Source: Adiantum capillus-veneris (lineage: Eukaryota; Streptophyta; Polypodiopsida; Polypodiales; Pteridaceae). Taken from it: a DNA stretch of 64,000 bases. The notes below the pieces were generated by a model, which was given only the letters and a program-made list of their open reading frames with translations, was not told the DNA's origin and did not search any database. The translations under genes were made by a program, and so were the position numbers. The stretch covers positions 22,317,946 to 22,381,945 of the forward strand of contig CM043969.1 of the NCBI GenBank assembly GCA_014529385.2. The letters are read 5' to 3'. Positions 9,430 through 19,105 of this stretch are shown piece after piece (position 1 is the stretch's first letter; each line of letters opens with the position of its first letter).

Positions 9430-11135
9430 TGATAGCCGTTTTTCGGCTCTCTGTAATTGCCATAGTGAGTTATCTCACCCTATCAAATCACTCAAACACT
9501 GTGGTTACCCTCACCCTTTCACTGTATATAGGTGCGTGTGAGTTAGGGGACTTTTCCCATATCTCCTTACTGAAATCAAAAACCCTCAATTAGCTAGGCA
9601 TTGGGCTAGTTGAGCCAAAAAAATAAAAAATATAAGTATATTATGGCCCATGCGTATGTAAATATTTCTTTGTATATAGGGCCTAAATAAAAGATTTTTT
9701 CATAATTATTTTGGTATTTATTTAAATATTTCTACCTAGGTGTGTGTTATTTATGCTCTGTACATTGCCTCACCATTACCACAATGTTTCTTACCATTTT
9801 TCATACTCTTTATTCCATATAGAAATATTTTCATGTAAGCTTCTCTTATATTTGGTGTAACTCCACTCCAACAAAAATCCAAAAAAACTAGTTTTATTTA
9901 TGTGTATATTTTTTCACTATTGTGATTTTTCCCTTCCTACATCTATTTTGTTTTTTTTCTAAAAAATTAGAACACCAAAAATATTTATCTTTTTATGGTA
10001 GCCTCATAATGAGAGAGATTTATTTTGACCCCTTTATATTTTTTCCACTTATATTATTTATATTTGACATGTACAAATTTTTTAGACCCCTCAATATTTG
10101 ATTTTCTTAGTTGTACTATTCACTTATATCATGATCTCAACAATATCTTCAATTATAGACCTACCAAATAAGGTCAAGGGTAGGTGGCATGCATACATGC
10201 ACTATAGAGGGCTCACTCTTGGAGGTATTCAAAAGAATCATCCAAAGAAGGACCCCACAAGCACCTTGTGCAGTGGAAAAAAACGGTCGGTTCTGCTGAA
10301 TTTTTAAAGTTCACTTGCTCTCCGAATTTGGAAAGGTGATACAAACAAAAGTTGTAGCTAGTGAGCTGAACTTTTGCTTCAAATTGTTTCATATTTTTTT
10401 GAGCTACGAGCTGTGAGCTATGATTTTATTAGTGGACCCCAGTTTTCCCATGCTATGCAGCCACACTCTCTCTTCCACTTTATCATTTTCCTCTTTCACA
10501 CACACTTCTCCACTCATCATCCCCACCTCTCTCACCACTCCTCTCTGCATCCTACTCACCTTCTCCTCAACCTTGAAGAATAAGAGAAACCATGGTGAAC
10601 TCATACCTCCCACACACAATTCCATTCCAAAATTGACCACCTAGTCTCATTTTTCCTCCTCCAAATTACCCATATCTATCAAAAAAACCACAAAATTCAG
10701 CCTCTTCTCTTAAAAGATAGCATCATTGTGGTTGATTACTCAGCTTCAATTACCTTGTCTCTTAAGGAAGGTCAAGAGTGGAGAAAAAATGTTCCGTCAA
10801 AGCTAGTGGACCGTCAACAAGCGTCAAAATTGGCCCTACTCAAGACACTTGGGGCATCAACCTTGTAAGAAATCCACCTTTTCTTACCTCTTAAGAGTTT
10901 TTCTTCCTTATTTGTATCCTACATGGATACTCCCATTGTAAATATCCAATTCGATTTGTAAATTAATACTAACTCTACTAACACTAACCCACTATGAAAA
11001 GTCCTATCACCTCCATTTCTCTCCTCTCTCTTTCCCCACCAACTTCTTGATAATTCCAAGCAAAAGAAATTAGGTAAATTTCTGAAAATCTAACCCAACC
11101 ATGGTTAGAGGAGTAACCCTAGCCTTCAAAATTGC

Positions 11136-11144
11136 TATAAAAGG
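11136..11144 (+). promoter_or_regulatory. TATA box of the element A LTR
   Basis: TATAAAAGG lies in a GC-richer context. The same motif is in the 3' LTR (20813) and in element C (62474). Transcription should start roughly 25-35 bp downstream. Confidence 0.7.
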
Positions 11145-11788
11145 AGGGTGTAGCTAGCACAAAAGAGGGGGAGAAGAAAGAGCACTATGCTATAGCTTGA
11201 GAAGCCAAGCTCAACCTCTTGAGAAGGAGCTCTTGAGTGGAATCTCATTGGGATTAGGCATATGTATGTGTTGTATTAGGGGTGATTAGCAAGGGAACTC
11301 TATGCCATTGTAAGAGAGAGTGATCATTAAATTGAGAGTAGGAAATCTATCATTTCTCCTACTAGAGTAAGCCCAACATTTGCTGAATCATGGAGGGTGA
11401 ATTTGGACTAAGCATGGATACCTTGTCTCCCTTCCAACGTGAAGTCATGGACAATAATGACGTGTAAGTGTCTTGGTGTTTTATTTAAGTTCTTGATAGC
11501 TTGTCTCCGGGTATTGTTATCAATTTAGTTATAAATCCCACATGCTGTAAGAGGGCGACGGTGTGGAGAGGACTCTCCTGGCCTTAAGACAGTGATTGGG
11601 GTGGTTTTTTTTCTTGTGATGTGTTGTGGTGTAGTTTACTCAGGCTATGTTGAAGAAATACTAATCTCACTTTGATTGGTCATGACAGATTTGTAAGAAG
11701 GCATTAGTGCAATAAGGACCCCCTTCCCCCTTCTCTCTCTTTCTTACATATATGATCATTAACGATACACTTCAAAGCAGCCCGAGCA

Positions 11789-11791
<3 letters not shown>

Positions 11792-11883
<92 letters not shown>
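11792..11883. repeat. CT microsatellite in the LTR
   Basis: A (CT)n run with few interruptions. Its length differs between the LTR copies (about 92 bp here, about 50 bp near 21484 and near 63145), as expected for slippage. It lies in the presumed R/U5 leader. Confidence 0.9.
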
Positions 11884-11886
<3 letters not shown>

Positions 11887-12134
11887 TTTTAGTGTATGAG
11901 AGTGTTCCATTGGTGTTAGGGTTAGTGTAAATTCCTTGCTTGTTTGTGGGTTGCTCTAACGATTCTCCTCTTTTGCGTCCTAGTTCGCTCTTAAACTAGG
12001 TGGTGCCCCTTGTGTAGTTGGGATTTGGCTGTGGGTTTGTGTTGTGTTGTGCCCCAGCCCCATTGAGCAGCACGGGAGCCTTGAAGGGTGTTTAGAGGTT
12101 GCTCTTCTTGTTGCCCGCCCCGGACCGCTTCAAA

Positions 12135-12152
12135 TTGGTGCCCCCACTGAGG
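12135..12152 (+). other. Primer binding site of element A
   Basis: TTGGTGCCCCCACTGAGG lies two bases after the LTR end. It has the TGG start expected for pairing with a tRNA 3' CCA end. The same sequence follows the LTR of element C (63453). The tRNA species is not assigned. Confidence 0.7.
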
Positions 12153-12211
12153 AAAACAACTCGTGTATGTTTTTGTGTAGGATCAACTTTTAGCATAGTC
12201 AAGTAGTTTGC

Positions 12212-12424
12212 ATGAATCACGAGAGTTTGTATGATACTTTCAATTCCATTGCAAGGCAAAAGATACACATAATTGTTAGTACTAAGTTGCAATTTCAACG
12301 GGTAATTCGTAGGATTTTAGGTCCTCTTAGGTTAGCCGAGATAAACACTTCGGTAAATCCTTTTATTTTGCCTCTCATTAGGTACAATATTAGCTTGGAC
12401 GTCTATATTTTTGTGTTATTTTAA
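12212..12424 (+). CDS. Extra ORF a of element A, small unknown protein
   Basis: This ORF has 70 codons, with ATG 12212, 80 bp after the LTR. It is paralogous to ORF b: the last 46 residues align without gaps, sharing K-x-x-F-Q, NP-x-ILPLI and D-V-x-x-F-x-LF. The C-terminal half is hydrophobic and beta-rich in appearance. A copy lies in element C at 63527-63739 with conservative changes only, so it is maintained across copies. No known family is recognised. It may be a small RNA- or protein-binding accessory, but nothing in the sequence decides this. Confidence 0.6.
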   Translation: MNHESLYDTFNSIARQKIHIIVSTKLQFQRVIRRILGPLRLAEINTSVNPFILPLIRYNISLDVYIFVLF

Positions 12425-12445
12425 GCATTAGGACATGCATAGGCC

Positions 12446-12664
12446 ATGGATAATGACCCAGGAATAGAGTTTTTTCCCTTTCATTTTACTCCACACATTA
12501 GAATAAACGTTGCAATTAGTAGAAAGATCCATTTTCAACAACGAATGGTGTTCATGTTTGGTGCCCAAAGAGTAGGAGAAATTCTTGCATCACCAAACCC
12601 TGTCATTCTACCTCTCATCAACTACCACACTTCTTTTGATGTACATGTGTTCATTTTATTTTAA
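12446..12664 (+). CDS. Extra ORF b of element A, paralogue of ORF a
   Basis: This ORF has 72 codons, with ATG 12446, 21 bp after the stop of ORF a. The motif series KIHFQQRMVFMFG, NPVILPLINY and DVHVFILF matches ORF a in order and spacing, indicating tandem duplication. The element C copy (63761-63979) is intact. Function unknown. Confidence 0.6.
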   Translation: MDNDPGIEFFPFHFTPHIRINVAISRKIHFQQRMVFMFGAQRVGEILASPNPVILPLINYHTSFDVHVFILF

Positions 12665-12757
12665 AATGAAGTGCAGCCCGGCAAAATAGTGTGTATGTTT
12701 GTTTTTTCTTCGTCCAAGTTGTTACAAGAAACAAAAAAAGATCATTTGTTCTAACAG

Positions 12758-13244
12758 GGAATGTGTGTGCAGTGAAAGTTCAATCCTTAGAGATCTAGCT
12801 CTATTACCAATTGAGTTGCAGGAGCAAGTAGTAAGGCGTCTCCCTCATAACAAGAGGGTGGTGAAGTTAAGACGAAAGGTCCTACGCGTGGATTCCATTT
12901 TCCTCTTGTTGTTGGGCACTAAGGAAGACTGCGCATTCATCCAACTAGTGTGTGCCCTAAGATTGGTAAATAGAGTGAAATTTGTCATTTGGCGAGTGCA
13001 TTTCACCATTGAGGAAGACTCTTCAGGAAACTTGCGGCCAGAGTTCATGCTTCATAGACTCACATTTGGTGAATTTTTCCCTCATTTGCGTCTTATTAAT
13101 AGTCTTCCTTTCGCTTTCAACAAAGGAGATAGGGAGCTATTCAGAGCTTGTCTTAATAAAGAGAGCATAGAGAAGATTGCAAATTTGTATAAATTCTCAT
13201 CCTTCTCTACTTTCTATGACACTTTGTTCATAGAGACATTGTAA
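12758..13244 (+). CDS. Extra ORF c of element A, F-box-like protein
   Basis: The open frame runs from at least 12699 to the stop at 13242 but has no early ATG. A splice-acceptor-like TTTGTTCTAACAG ends at about 12757. The stretch LALLPIELQEQVVRRLP resembles the start of an F-box (LP-x-x-x-x-x-x-x-x-RLP). It is followed by a hydrophobic segment, and later LTFGEFFPHL and LINSLPFAF, shared with ORF d. F-box proteins recruit targets to SCF ubiquitin ligases. Whether this one does is inference from about 20 residues. An unrelated helical domain is possible. Confidence 0.5.
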
Positions 13245-13290
13245 ATCTCTTTATGCTTTTGAATGATTTAACCATAATCCTAAGGAGTTT

Positions 13291-13749
13291 TTGTCCAGGA
13301 ATTTTGTAGCACAAGTGGAGTCTTTAAATCTTGCAAATTTGATTGGACTTGATGAGGATGTTCTTCATGAAATTGTGAGAAGGTTGCCTCACTCCGACTG
13401 TGTGGAACTCGAAGGAAAGGAGCTCCTAGTCAATTGCTACTTTCTCACGGCCTTCGACGAGCATGAAGATCTAGTTTTTATACAAACTGCTTGTGCGTTG
13501 GGAATTGTAGAGAAAGTGCAATTTATCACTTGGGACGTGGTTGCTCTTTTGGATCCAAAAAATGAAGTTCTAGAGATTTCTGTTTATCGCCTTAGCTTTG
13601 AAGAATTTCAACCCTTCTTAGAGCTCATCAATAGTCTACCTTTTTGTTTTGATCAAACAAATCGAGACCTTATTGAAGCTTGGATAGCTGAAGAAGAAAA
13701 CATAGAGTGGTATTTTCTTACTTCTTCATTTGCAGGCGAGTGGTTCTAA
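13291..13749 (+). CDS. Extra ORF d of element A, F-box-like paralogue of ORF c
   Basis: The open frame has no in-frame ATG at its start. TTTTTGTCCAG, a good splice acceptor, ends at 13298, which suggests a spliced exon. Homology to ORF c is clear: LDEDVLHEIVRRLPHSD matches the F-box-like segment, then FIQTACALGIVEKVQFITW, YRLSFEEFQPF and LINSLPFCFD correspond in order. About 150 residues. It lies 50 bp upstream of gag and in a different frame from ORF c. Together with a and b it makes two pairs of duplicated genes in front of gag. Confidence 0.5.
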   Translation: MSRNFVAQVESLNLANLIGLDEDVLHEIVRRLPHSDCVELEGKELLVNCYFLTAFDEHEDLVFIQTACALGIVEKVQFITWDVVALLDPKNEVLEISVYRLSFEEFQPFLELINSLPFCFDQTNRDLIEAWIAEEENIEWYFLTSSFAGEWF

Positions 13750-13798
13750 ATCTCTATTGTATCCCTTATTGTAACTCGTGTTGTAATCTTTCATAATA

Positions 13799-15199
13799 AT
13801 GGAGAGCCAACGCCAAATGTCTGGATATCCTCTTTTCTTTGGAGAGCCTGGAGAGGATGCAGAACTATTTTTAGCAAATTTCAAGATGTCTTGCCGTATC
13901 AAGAGGATAGTAACCGATCAAGAATGTGTAGAAATGTTTGAGGTGGTCCTTAGGAAAGATGCTAGTACTTGGTTTGACTCTTTGCCTGAGGAAGTTAAGG
14001 GGAATTACACAGAAGTTTTGAATCGTTTTAAGAGATACTTCTTTGATCCCCAAAACACTCAAAAACTATGGCAAGACATTGTTTCTCATAAGCAAAAAGA
14101 CTTAGATGACTACTACTTGTACAAGCAAGAGTTTCTACGTCTTTGGGCTCTATGGATACGAAATGTTGCTAACCCTGGTGATGGTGCATAATTTTTAAAG
14201 AAGGAGAGGTTCATAGCCGGACTCTTTCCTGACCTTAAGGTAAAAGTTGAGGCGGGTGCACCTGCTACTTTTGATGCAGCGGAAACTAGGGCTGCTGAGA
14301 AGTATAGGAAACTCAAGTGCTTAAGGGGAGAGGTTCCAATATAAGGTCTTAGACCCAAAGGTAAGTCACAAGCATCAACATCTAGGGAGCTTCCTGAGGT
14401 AACGGCTGAAGTGATTGAGAAGTTAAATGAATCTTTAAGCAGCCTGTCAATTCACCTTGCACAAGCTGTAGGTCCAAAGGGACAAGCAAAGAAGTCAGAA
14501 GAGAGAGAGCCACGAACTAGGAGAGTCTTGCAATGTTGGAATTGCGGAGAGTCTGGACATGGGATGTATAATTGTCCTTGGCCCCATGGAGAGCCAGGGA
14601 GACCTAGCTTGAATTACCCAGTGATGAATGCAGGAGAAGGAGCTGGTCAACAACCAAGGCTTCTACAAAGGCCAAATGGACCAAGACCACCTCCACAAGG
14701 GGTAGAAGGAGTTCCACCTTTGCCAGATCCAAATGTGCATGTGGTAGAGGTGACAAATTCAAATGAGGTTGACATGGAAGCCAATGGCATTAAGCGTGGC
14801 CGAGGGAAAGGTAAAGAGTAAGAAGGAGTCACATCACATAGTGACCATGGACAAGGCAAAAAGGCAAAGGAGACCAAGGAAACCAAGAGGACTCGACGTC
14901 GTATGAACCTCCAAGACTTCCCTCTTGGACATGGTATGGCTCCGTACAACTTGTTGGAAGACATGAGAGGTAAGAGTCATGATATTTCATGGCCTCAATT
15001 TCTTGCATTATGTCCACAAGTTAGGAGGGATTTAACAAGGGCAGTTAGCACTAGGAGAAAGATAAAAGAGAGTGTGCCTGTTGTAAAAATTGCACAAGAT
15101 GAAATGAATGAGGACATTACACCGGTGCTAGACTGTTACATCAAAGGAAGATTGGTTAGGAAAGGTCTAGTGGATGGGGGTGAAAAATTTGCATCATGA
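13799..15199 (+). pseudogene. Gag of element A, broken
   Basis: The frame starts ATG 13799 (MESQRQMSGYPLFF). It has a retrotransposon gag core (DASTWFDSLPEEVKGNY, FKRYFFD), one canonical CCHC knuckle CWNCGESGHGMYNC (about 14535), then a proline-rich and basic segment. In-frame stops lie at 14189, 14342 and 14819. The frame ends at the start of the protease (LVDGG near 15172), where the active-site region runs out of frame just before 15196. A one-base loss at about 15183 explains this. Gag should form the particle and bind RNA; this copy cannot make full-length gag. Confidence 0.88.
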
Positions 15200-18100
15200 C
15201 AGAGGGACTCATGCAAAGACTAGGCATGCACATCCATGAGACACTTGAAATCAAAGTCAAGATGGCAAACAATAGCAAGGCTAGGTGTGTAGGCATTTGT
15301 AAAAATGTCCTTGTAGAGGCCTTTGGCATTAAGAAAGCGGTGGATTTTTATGTTATGTCGACCAAGGGAAGTGGTTATCCATTTATCCTAGGAAGACCAT
15401 GGCTAATGAAAATGCAAGCTTTGCAGGATTGGGAGAGTGGGAAATTAATTTGCAAGAATGACAATCATAAGAAGGTTGTCTTTGACATGAAGGAGAAATG
15501 CCAAGAGGAGCTCCATGAAGAATCATCTCAAAGTGAGACGGAAGAAGGTTGGACCGATAGCACTTCAGAAGAAGAAAGTAGCGGCAGCATTACTGAAGAG
15601 GAGTCTTCCATCGAAGTCATGGGGGTAAGGTTTAAGCCAAGCAACCAAGAGACCTCTTGTCAAGGCTTGGAGGAGGTAGGTCCTCAAGAGAACGAAGGTG
15701 TTCAAGATGAAGGGATGCTGGAAGGTATGATATCAACAACACTTACAAAGGATGAAAGAGAGGAGTTCAAATGTGTGCTAAGGAAGTTTCCTAGCATTTT
15801 TGCTAAAGACTACACCGACGTGCGTGGGGTAGATGTTGTTCAACACAAGATTGAGTTAAAGCCTGAGGCCACACCTAAAGCTCAGAAGCTACGAAGGCTA
15901 GGAGTTATAAAGGAACAGGCTCTACTCAAGGAGGTAAGAAAGCTTCTAGCAGCAGGTTTCATTTATCCAATGGAGAATTCAGAGTGGGTCTCTCCTGTTG
16001 TTGTCACTCCTAAGAAAAATGGCAAGTGGAGGGTGTGTGTGGATTACCGTCCCCTCAATGAGGCAACAAAAAGAGATCACTTTCCCCTCCCATTCCAGGA
16101 TGAGATACTAAATGAGGTAGCTGGTCATGAGAAGTACACTATGTGCGATGGTTACTCGGGTTACTTTCAAATAGGGATTGCATTGGAGGATCAATTGAAA
16201 ACAACCTTTATCACTCCTTGGGGTTGTTATGCTTTTAGAGTCATGCCATTTGGTCTGACAAATGCTCCTGCAACATTTCAACGTTTCATGAATATGGTGT
16301 TTCAAGCATTCTTTGGAAAGTCAATTAGGGTGTTCATTGATGATTTCTGTATTTATAGCTCAAAATCATTGCATCTACAAAGGGTAGAAGAAGGTTTAAA
16401 GAAGCTCTACGACATGGGAGGTCAACTCAACCCCGACAAGTGCCATATAGGTGAGGATGAAGTAATCTTGCTTGGTCATAAAGTTTCTTACAAAGGCATT
16501 GAAGTGGATCCTTCAAAGGCAAAGGCTCTTATTGAGCTACCATCACCCAAGAGTCTTAAGGAGGTCATCTCATTCATTCAAAAGGTGAAGTATATGTCAC
16601 GCTTCATTCACTTAGCCTCGGAGTTACTTCACCCTTTGCAAAAGTTGACACAACAAGTAGAATTTGCATGGTCTGATGAGCTTGAAGAGTACTTTTGTAA
16701 CATTAAAGCCATTTTGTCAGAGCTACCAACACTCATGCCTCCTTGTTGGGAGTACATATTCTTTGTTAGCTCTAGTGCTGGGAAAGAAACAATTGGTGCA
16801 GTTTTGCTACAACAAGATCCCTATAGTACCAGGATGGGGCCCATCTACTTTGCTAGTAGGGTCATGAATGCTTTAGAGAGAGGCTACACGGAGGCAGATC
16901 TCATGATGCTTTCTCTCATGTTTGCGATAAGGAAGTTTAGATCCTACTTGCTCCCAAAACCTTTTGTAATCCTCACCGCAGAGAATTTGTTCCCTTGGGT
17001 GTCATCTCAAATGAATCTTAGTACTAGGATCTCAAAGTGGATTATGGAGTTGCAAGAGTTTCAATACTCTTTCAAGGTAGAAGATAGTGTGCGTGCACAA
17101 TTGGCAGGGATTCTCACTTATAGGGTGCATGAAAAGGAGATTAAGGTGCCTGAAGTAAAGACCCTATCATTGCCACCACCAAAAAGTATTCCTAATTCTT
17201 TTACCTTGTTCTTTGATGGAGCTTTTTGTCGAGCCACAGGAAAAGCAGGGGGAGGGCTAGTGTTGCTCAACCCAAGTGGAGAGGTGGTCATGAAAGAGAA
17301 GTTCATTCTACCAAGTTCAGCTAGCAACAATGAAGCAAAATATGACACACTACTTCCTGGTTTAAAAATATGCATTGGCCATGGTATACAACGTCTCATG
17401 GTAAAAGGGGATGCACTTCTCATTGTGAAGCAAATTTTAGGCATTTGGGCATGCAAAAATGAAAGACTAAGGGCCAAAGTTCATACCATCCGTAGGCTAT
17501 TTAATCAATTTGAGGAGGTGCAATTATATCATATTCCTAGGAAACAAAATGAAGATGCTGATTTACTTGCACAACAAGCCGTTGCATGTGTAAAGAAAGA
17601 AGTGCAGGTCATCATGGTGGCGGCTGCTGTGAAGCAACCGAGGTACCAGGGATTGGAGTCATTGGCTCCCATCATTGGCTACATTTTGGAGGGTGAGTTT
17701 CCACCAGACTTCACAAAAGCTCAGAAGAGGAGACTCATGAAGAAGGCAAGCATGTATCTCTTCCTAGAAGGCTCCCTCTATCAAAGAGGGAAGGATAAAG
17801 TGTGCAGAAGAGTACCAACTATTGCAGAAATTCCAGCCATTCTAAAAGGTTTGCATGAAGAGGCATGTGGTGGTCATTTTTCCCAAGAATTAACTATGAA
17901 GAAGATTTTGCTTGTGGGGTATGTTTGGCCAAGTCTGCATGTGGATGTCCAACATTGGTGTAAAAGTTGTCACAATTTTCAGGTAAATGGGAATAGAAGA
18001 TTGATTTATGGTCCGAGGAAAATAGTTCTTGCAAATGGACCCTTTGAAAAGTGGGGCATTGATGCTATGGGTCCTCTGCCTAGGACAAAAAATGGTAAAC

Positions 18101-19077
18101 TCTACATTCTAGTGGCTGTAGACTATATGACTAGGTGGGTGGAAACTCAAAGTGTGGCAAGAGTGAATGAGAGGACAGTTAGCAAGTTTGTGTACAATCA
18201 CATTTGTTGCAGATTTGGCACACCTTTGGAGATTGTTTTTTATAATGGTCCAGGGTTTAGGAAGGGCTTGCTCACAGAAGTTTGTGAAGAGCTTCACATT
18301 CTACATCGTCATAGCACACCATACTACCCACAGTCAAATGGTTTGGTGGAGAAGGCTAATGGTGTCATTGCAAGCATCATTAGAAAGATGGTGAAAAACA
18401 AGACAAAGTTGTGGGATGACTTCTTGGATGGTGCCTTGTGGGCGTATCGAACCACATATAGGGAAGCCACGGAGTTCACACCATTTCACTTGGTCTATGG
18501 TCAAGAGGCTTTAGAACCAATTGAGCTCAACATTCCAACAATACGGCTTCATGGCAGAGGTGCACAAAATGATCAAGAAGCATGGATGGATCGACTTCTT
18601 ACCTTAGCTGAGCTTGAGTGGAAAAGAGAAGCAGCATACGAGTGCTACAAGAGGAAAGCTACGCAGGCAAAGGAGAAGCTTGACAAGAAACTGAAGGACA
18701 AAGGCATCAATGAAGGAGATCTTGTGCTAAGGTATGACAATCGACTCGATAATTGTTTTGATGCCAAATTTGAAACAAGATGGCAGGGGCCATACATAGT
18801 CAAGAAGGCTTTCAATTCAAGTTACTATCAACTTATGGACTTGAATGGGAAAGAGCACTCCAGGAAGGTAAACGGCTATCGCTTGAAGCCTTACTTGAGT
18901 CGCCTTCTACCAAAGGATCTACCAAAGATCTGTCCAAAGGCCGCTGTCTCATGTAAGTATTGTTACATGAAGCATGAGTGTAACTCCAGCCAAAATTCTG
19001 AGGGGCCAAACAATGAAGATCTCGTCAAGGACTCTGAAGCACTCTCTTTGGAAAAGATGCTCTATGATGGTACATGA
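15196..19077 (+). CDS. Pol of element A (protease end, RT, two RNases H, integrase)
   Basis: 1293 codons without stops. The ATG at 15196 is only the first Met after the frameshift; the natural frame starts upstream. Seen in order: protease C-terminal FILGRPWL (about 65); RT with KWRVCVDYRPLN (about 277), MPFGLTNAP and FIDD (about 380); first RNase H with SSSAGKETIGAV (about 525), where the usual catalytic Asp is Ser; archaeal-type RNase H with LFFDGAF, NNEAKY, KGDALL, NEDADLLA (about 672-800), all four acidic residues kept; integrase with H2C2 finger (about 886-930), WGIDAMGP, FYNGPGF (about 1014) and LVEKANG. The second catalytic Asp of the D-D-E triad is replaced by Tyr. Confidence 0.92.
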   Translation: MTEGLMQRLGMHIHETLEIKVKMANNSKARCVGICKNVLVEAFGIKKAVDFYVMSTKGSGYPFILGRPWLMKMQALQDWESGKLICKNDNHKKVVFDMKEKCQEELHEESSQSETEEGWTDSTSEEESSGSITEEESSIEVMGVRFKPSNQETSCQGLEEVGPQENEGVQDEGMLEGMISTTLTKDEREEFKCVLRKFPSIFAKDYTDVRGVDVVQHKIELKPEATPKAQKLRRLGVIKEQALLKEVRKLLAAGFIYPMENSEWVSPVVVTPKKNGKWRVCVDYRPLNEATKRDHFPLPFQDEILNEVAGHEKYTMCDGYSGYFQIGIALEDQLKTTFITPWGCYAFRVMPFGLTNAPATFQRFMNMVFQAFFGKSIRVFIDDFCIYSSKSLHLQRVEEGLKKLYDMGGQLNPDKCHIGEDEVILLGHKVSYKGIEVDPSKAKALIELPSPKSLKEVISFIQKVKYMSRFIHLASELLHPLQKLTQQVEFAWSDELEEYFCNIKAILSELPTLMPPCWEYIFFVSSSAGKETIGAVLLQQDPYSTRMGPIYFASRVMNALERGYTEADLMMLSLMFAIRKFRSYLLPKPFVILTAENLFPWVSSQMNLSTRISKWIMELQEFQYSFKVEDSVRAQLAGILTYRVHEKEIKVPEVKTLSLPPPKSIPNSFTLFFDGAFCRATGKAGGGLVLLNPSGEVVMKEKFILPSSASNNEAKYDTLLPGLKICIGHGIQRLMVKGDALLIVKQILGIWACKNERLRAKVHTIRRLFNQFEEVQLYHIPRKQNEDADLLAQQAVACVKKEVQVIMVAAAVKQPRYQGLESLAPIIGYILEGEFPPDFTKAQKRRLMKKASMYLFLEGSLYQRGKDKVCRRVPTIAEIPAILKGLHEEACGGHFSQELTMKKILLVGYVWPSLHVDVQHWCKSCHNFQVNGNRRLIYGPRKIVLANGPFEKWGIDAMGPLPRTKNGKLYILVAVDYMTRWVETQSVARVNERTVSKFVYNHICCRFGTPLEIVFYNGPGFRKGLLTEVCEELHILHRHSTPYYPQSNGLVEKANGVIASIIRKMVKNKTKLWDDFLDGALWAYRTTYREATEFTPFHLVYGQEALEPIELNIPTIRLHGRGAQNDQEAWMDRLLTLAELEWKREAAYECYKRKATQAKEKLDKKLKDKGINEGDLVLRYDNRLDNCFDAKFETRWQGPYIVKKAFNSSYYQLMDLNGKEHSRKVNGYRLKPYLSRLLPKDLPKICPKAAVSCKYCYMKHECNSSQNSEGPNNEDLVKDSEALSLEKMLYDGT

Positions 19078-19088
19078 ATATACCATCA

Positions 19089-19105
19089 TCCTGGGGGAGG
19101 GCTAA
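19089..19105 (+). other. Polypurine tract of element A
   Basis: TCCTGGGGGAGGGCTAA immediately precedes the 3' LTR start at 19106, the normal position for plus-strand priming. Confidence 0.85.

Larger units (their letters stand above)
9430..12132 (+). repeat. 5' LTR of element A
   Basis: This 2703-bp LTR runs from TGATAGCCG to GACCGCTTCA. It includes a U3 of about 1.7 kb, a TATA box, a CT microsatellite and no convincing ORF. It is nearly identical to 19106-21798 and 60766-63450. Confidence 0.93.

Noticed and set aside
11704-11910. Minus-strand ORF with long RE repeats
   Set aside because: Translation of the CT microsatellite.
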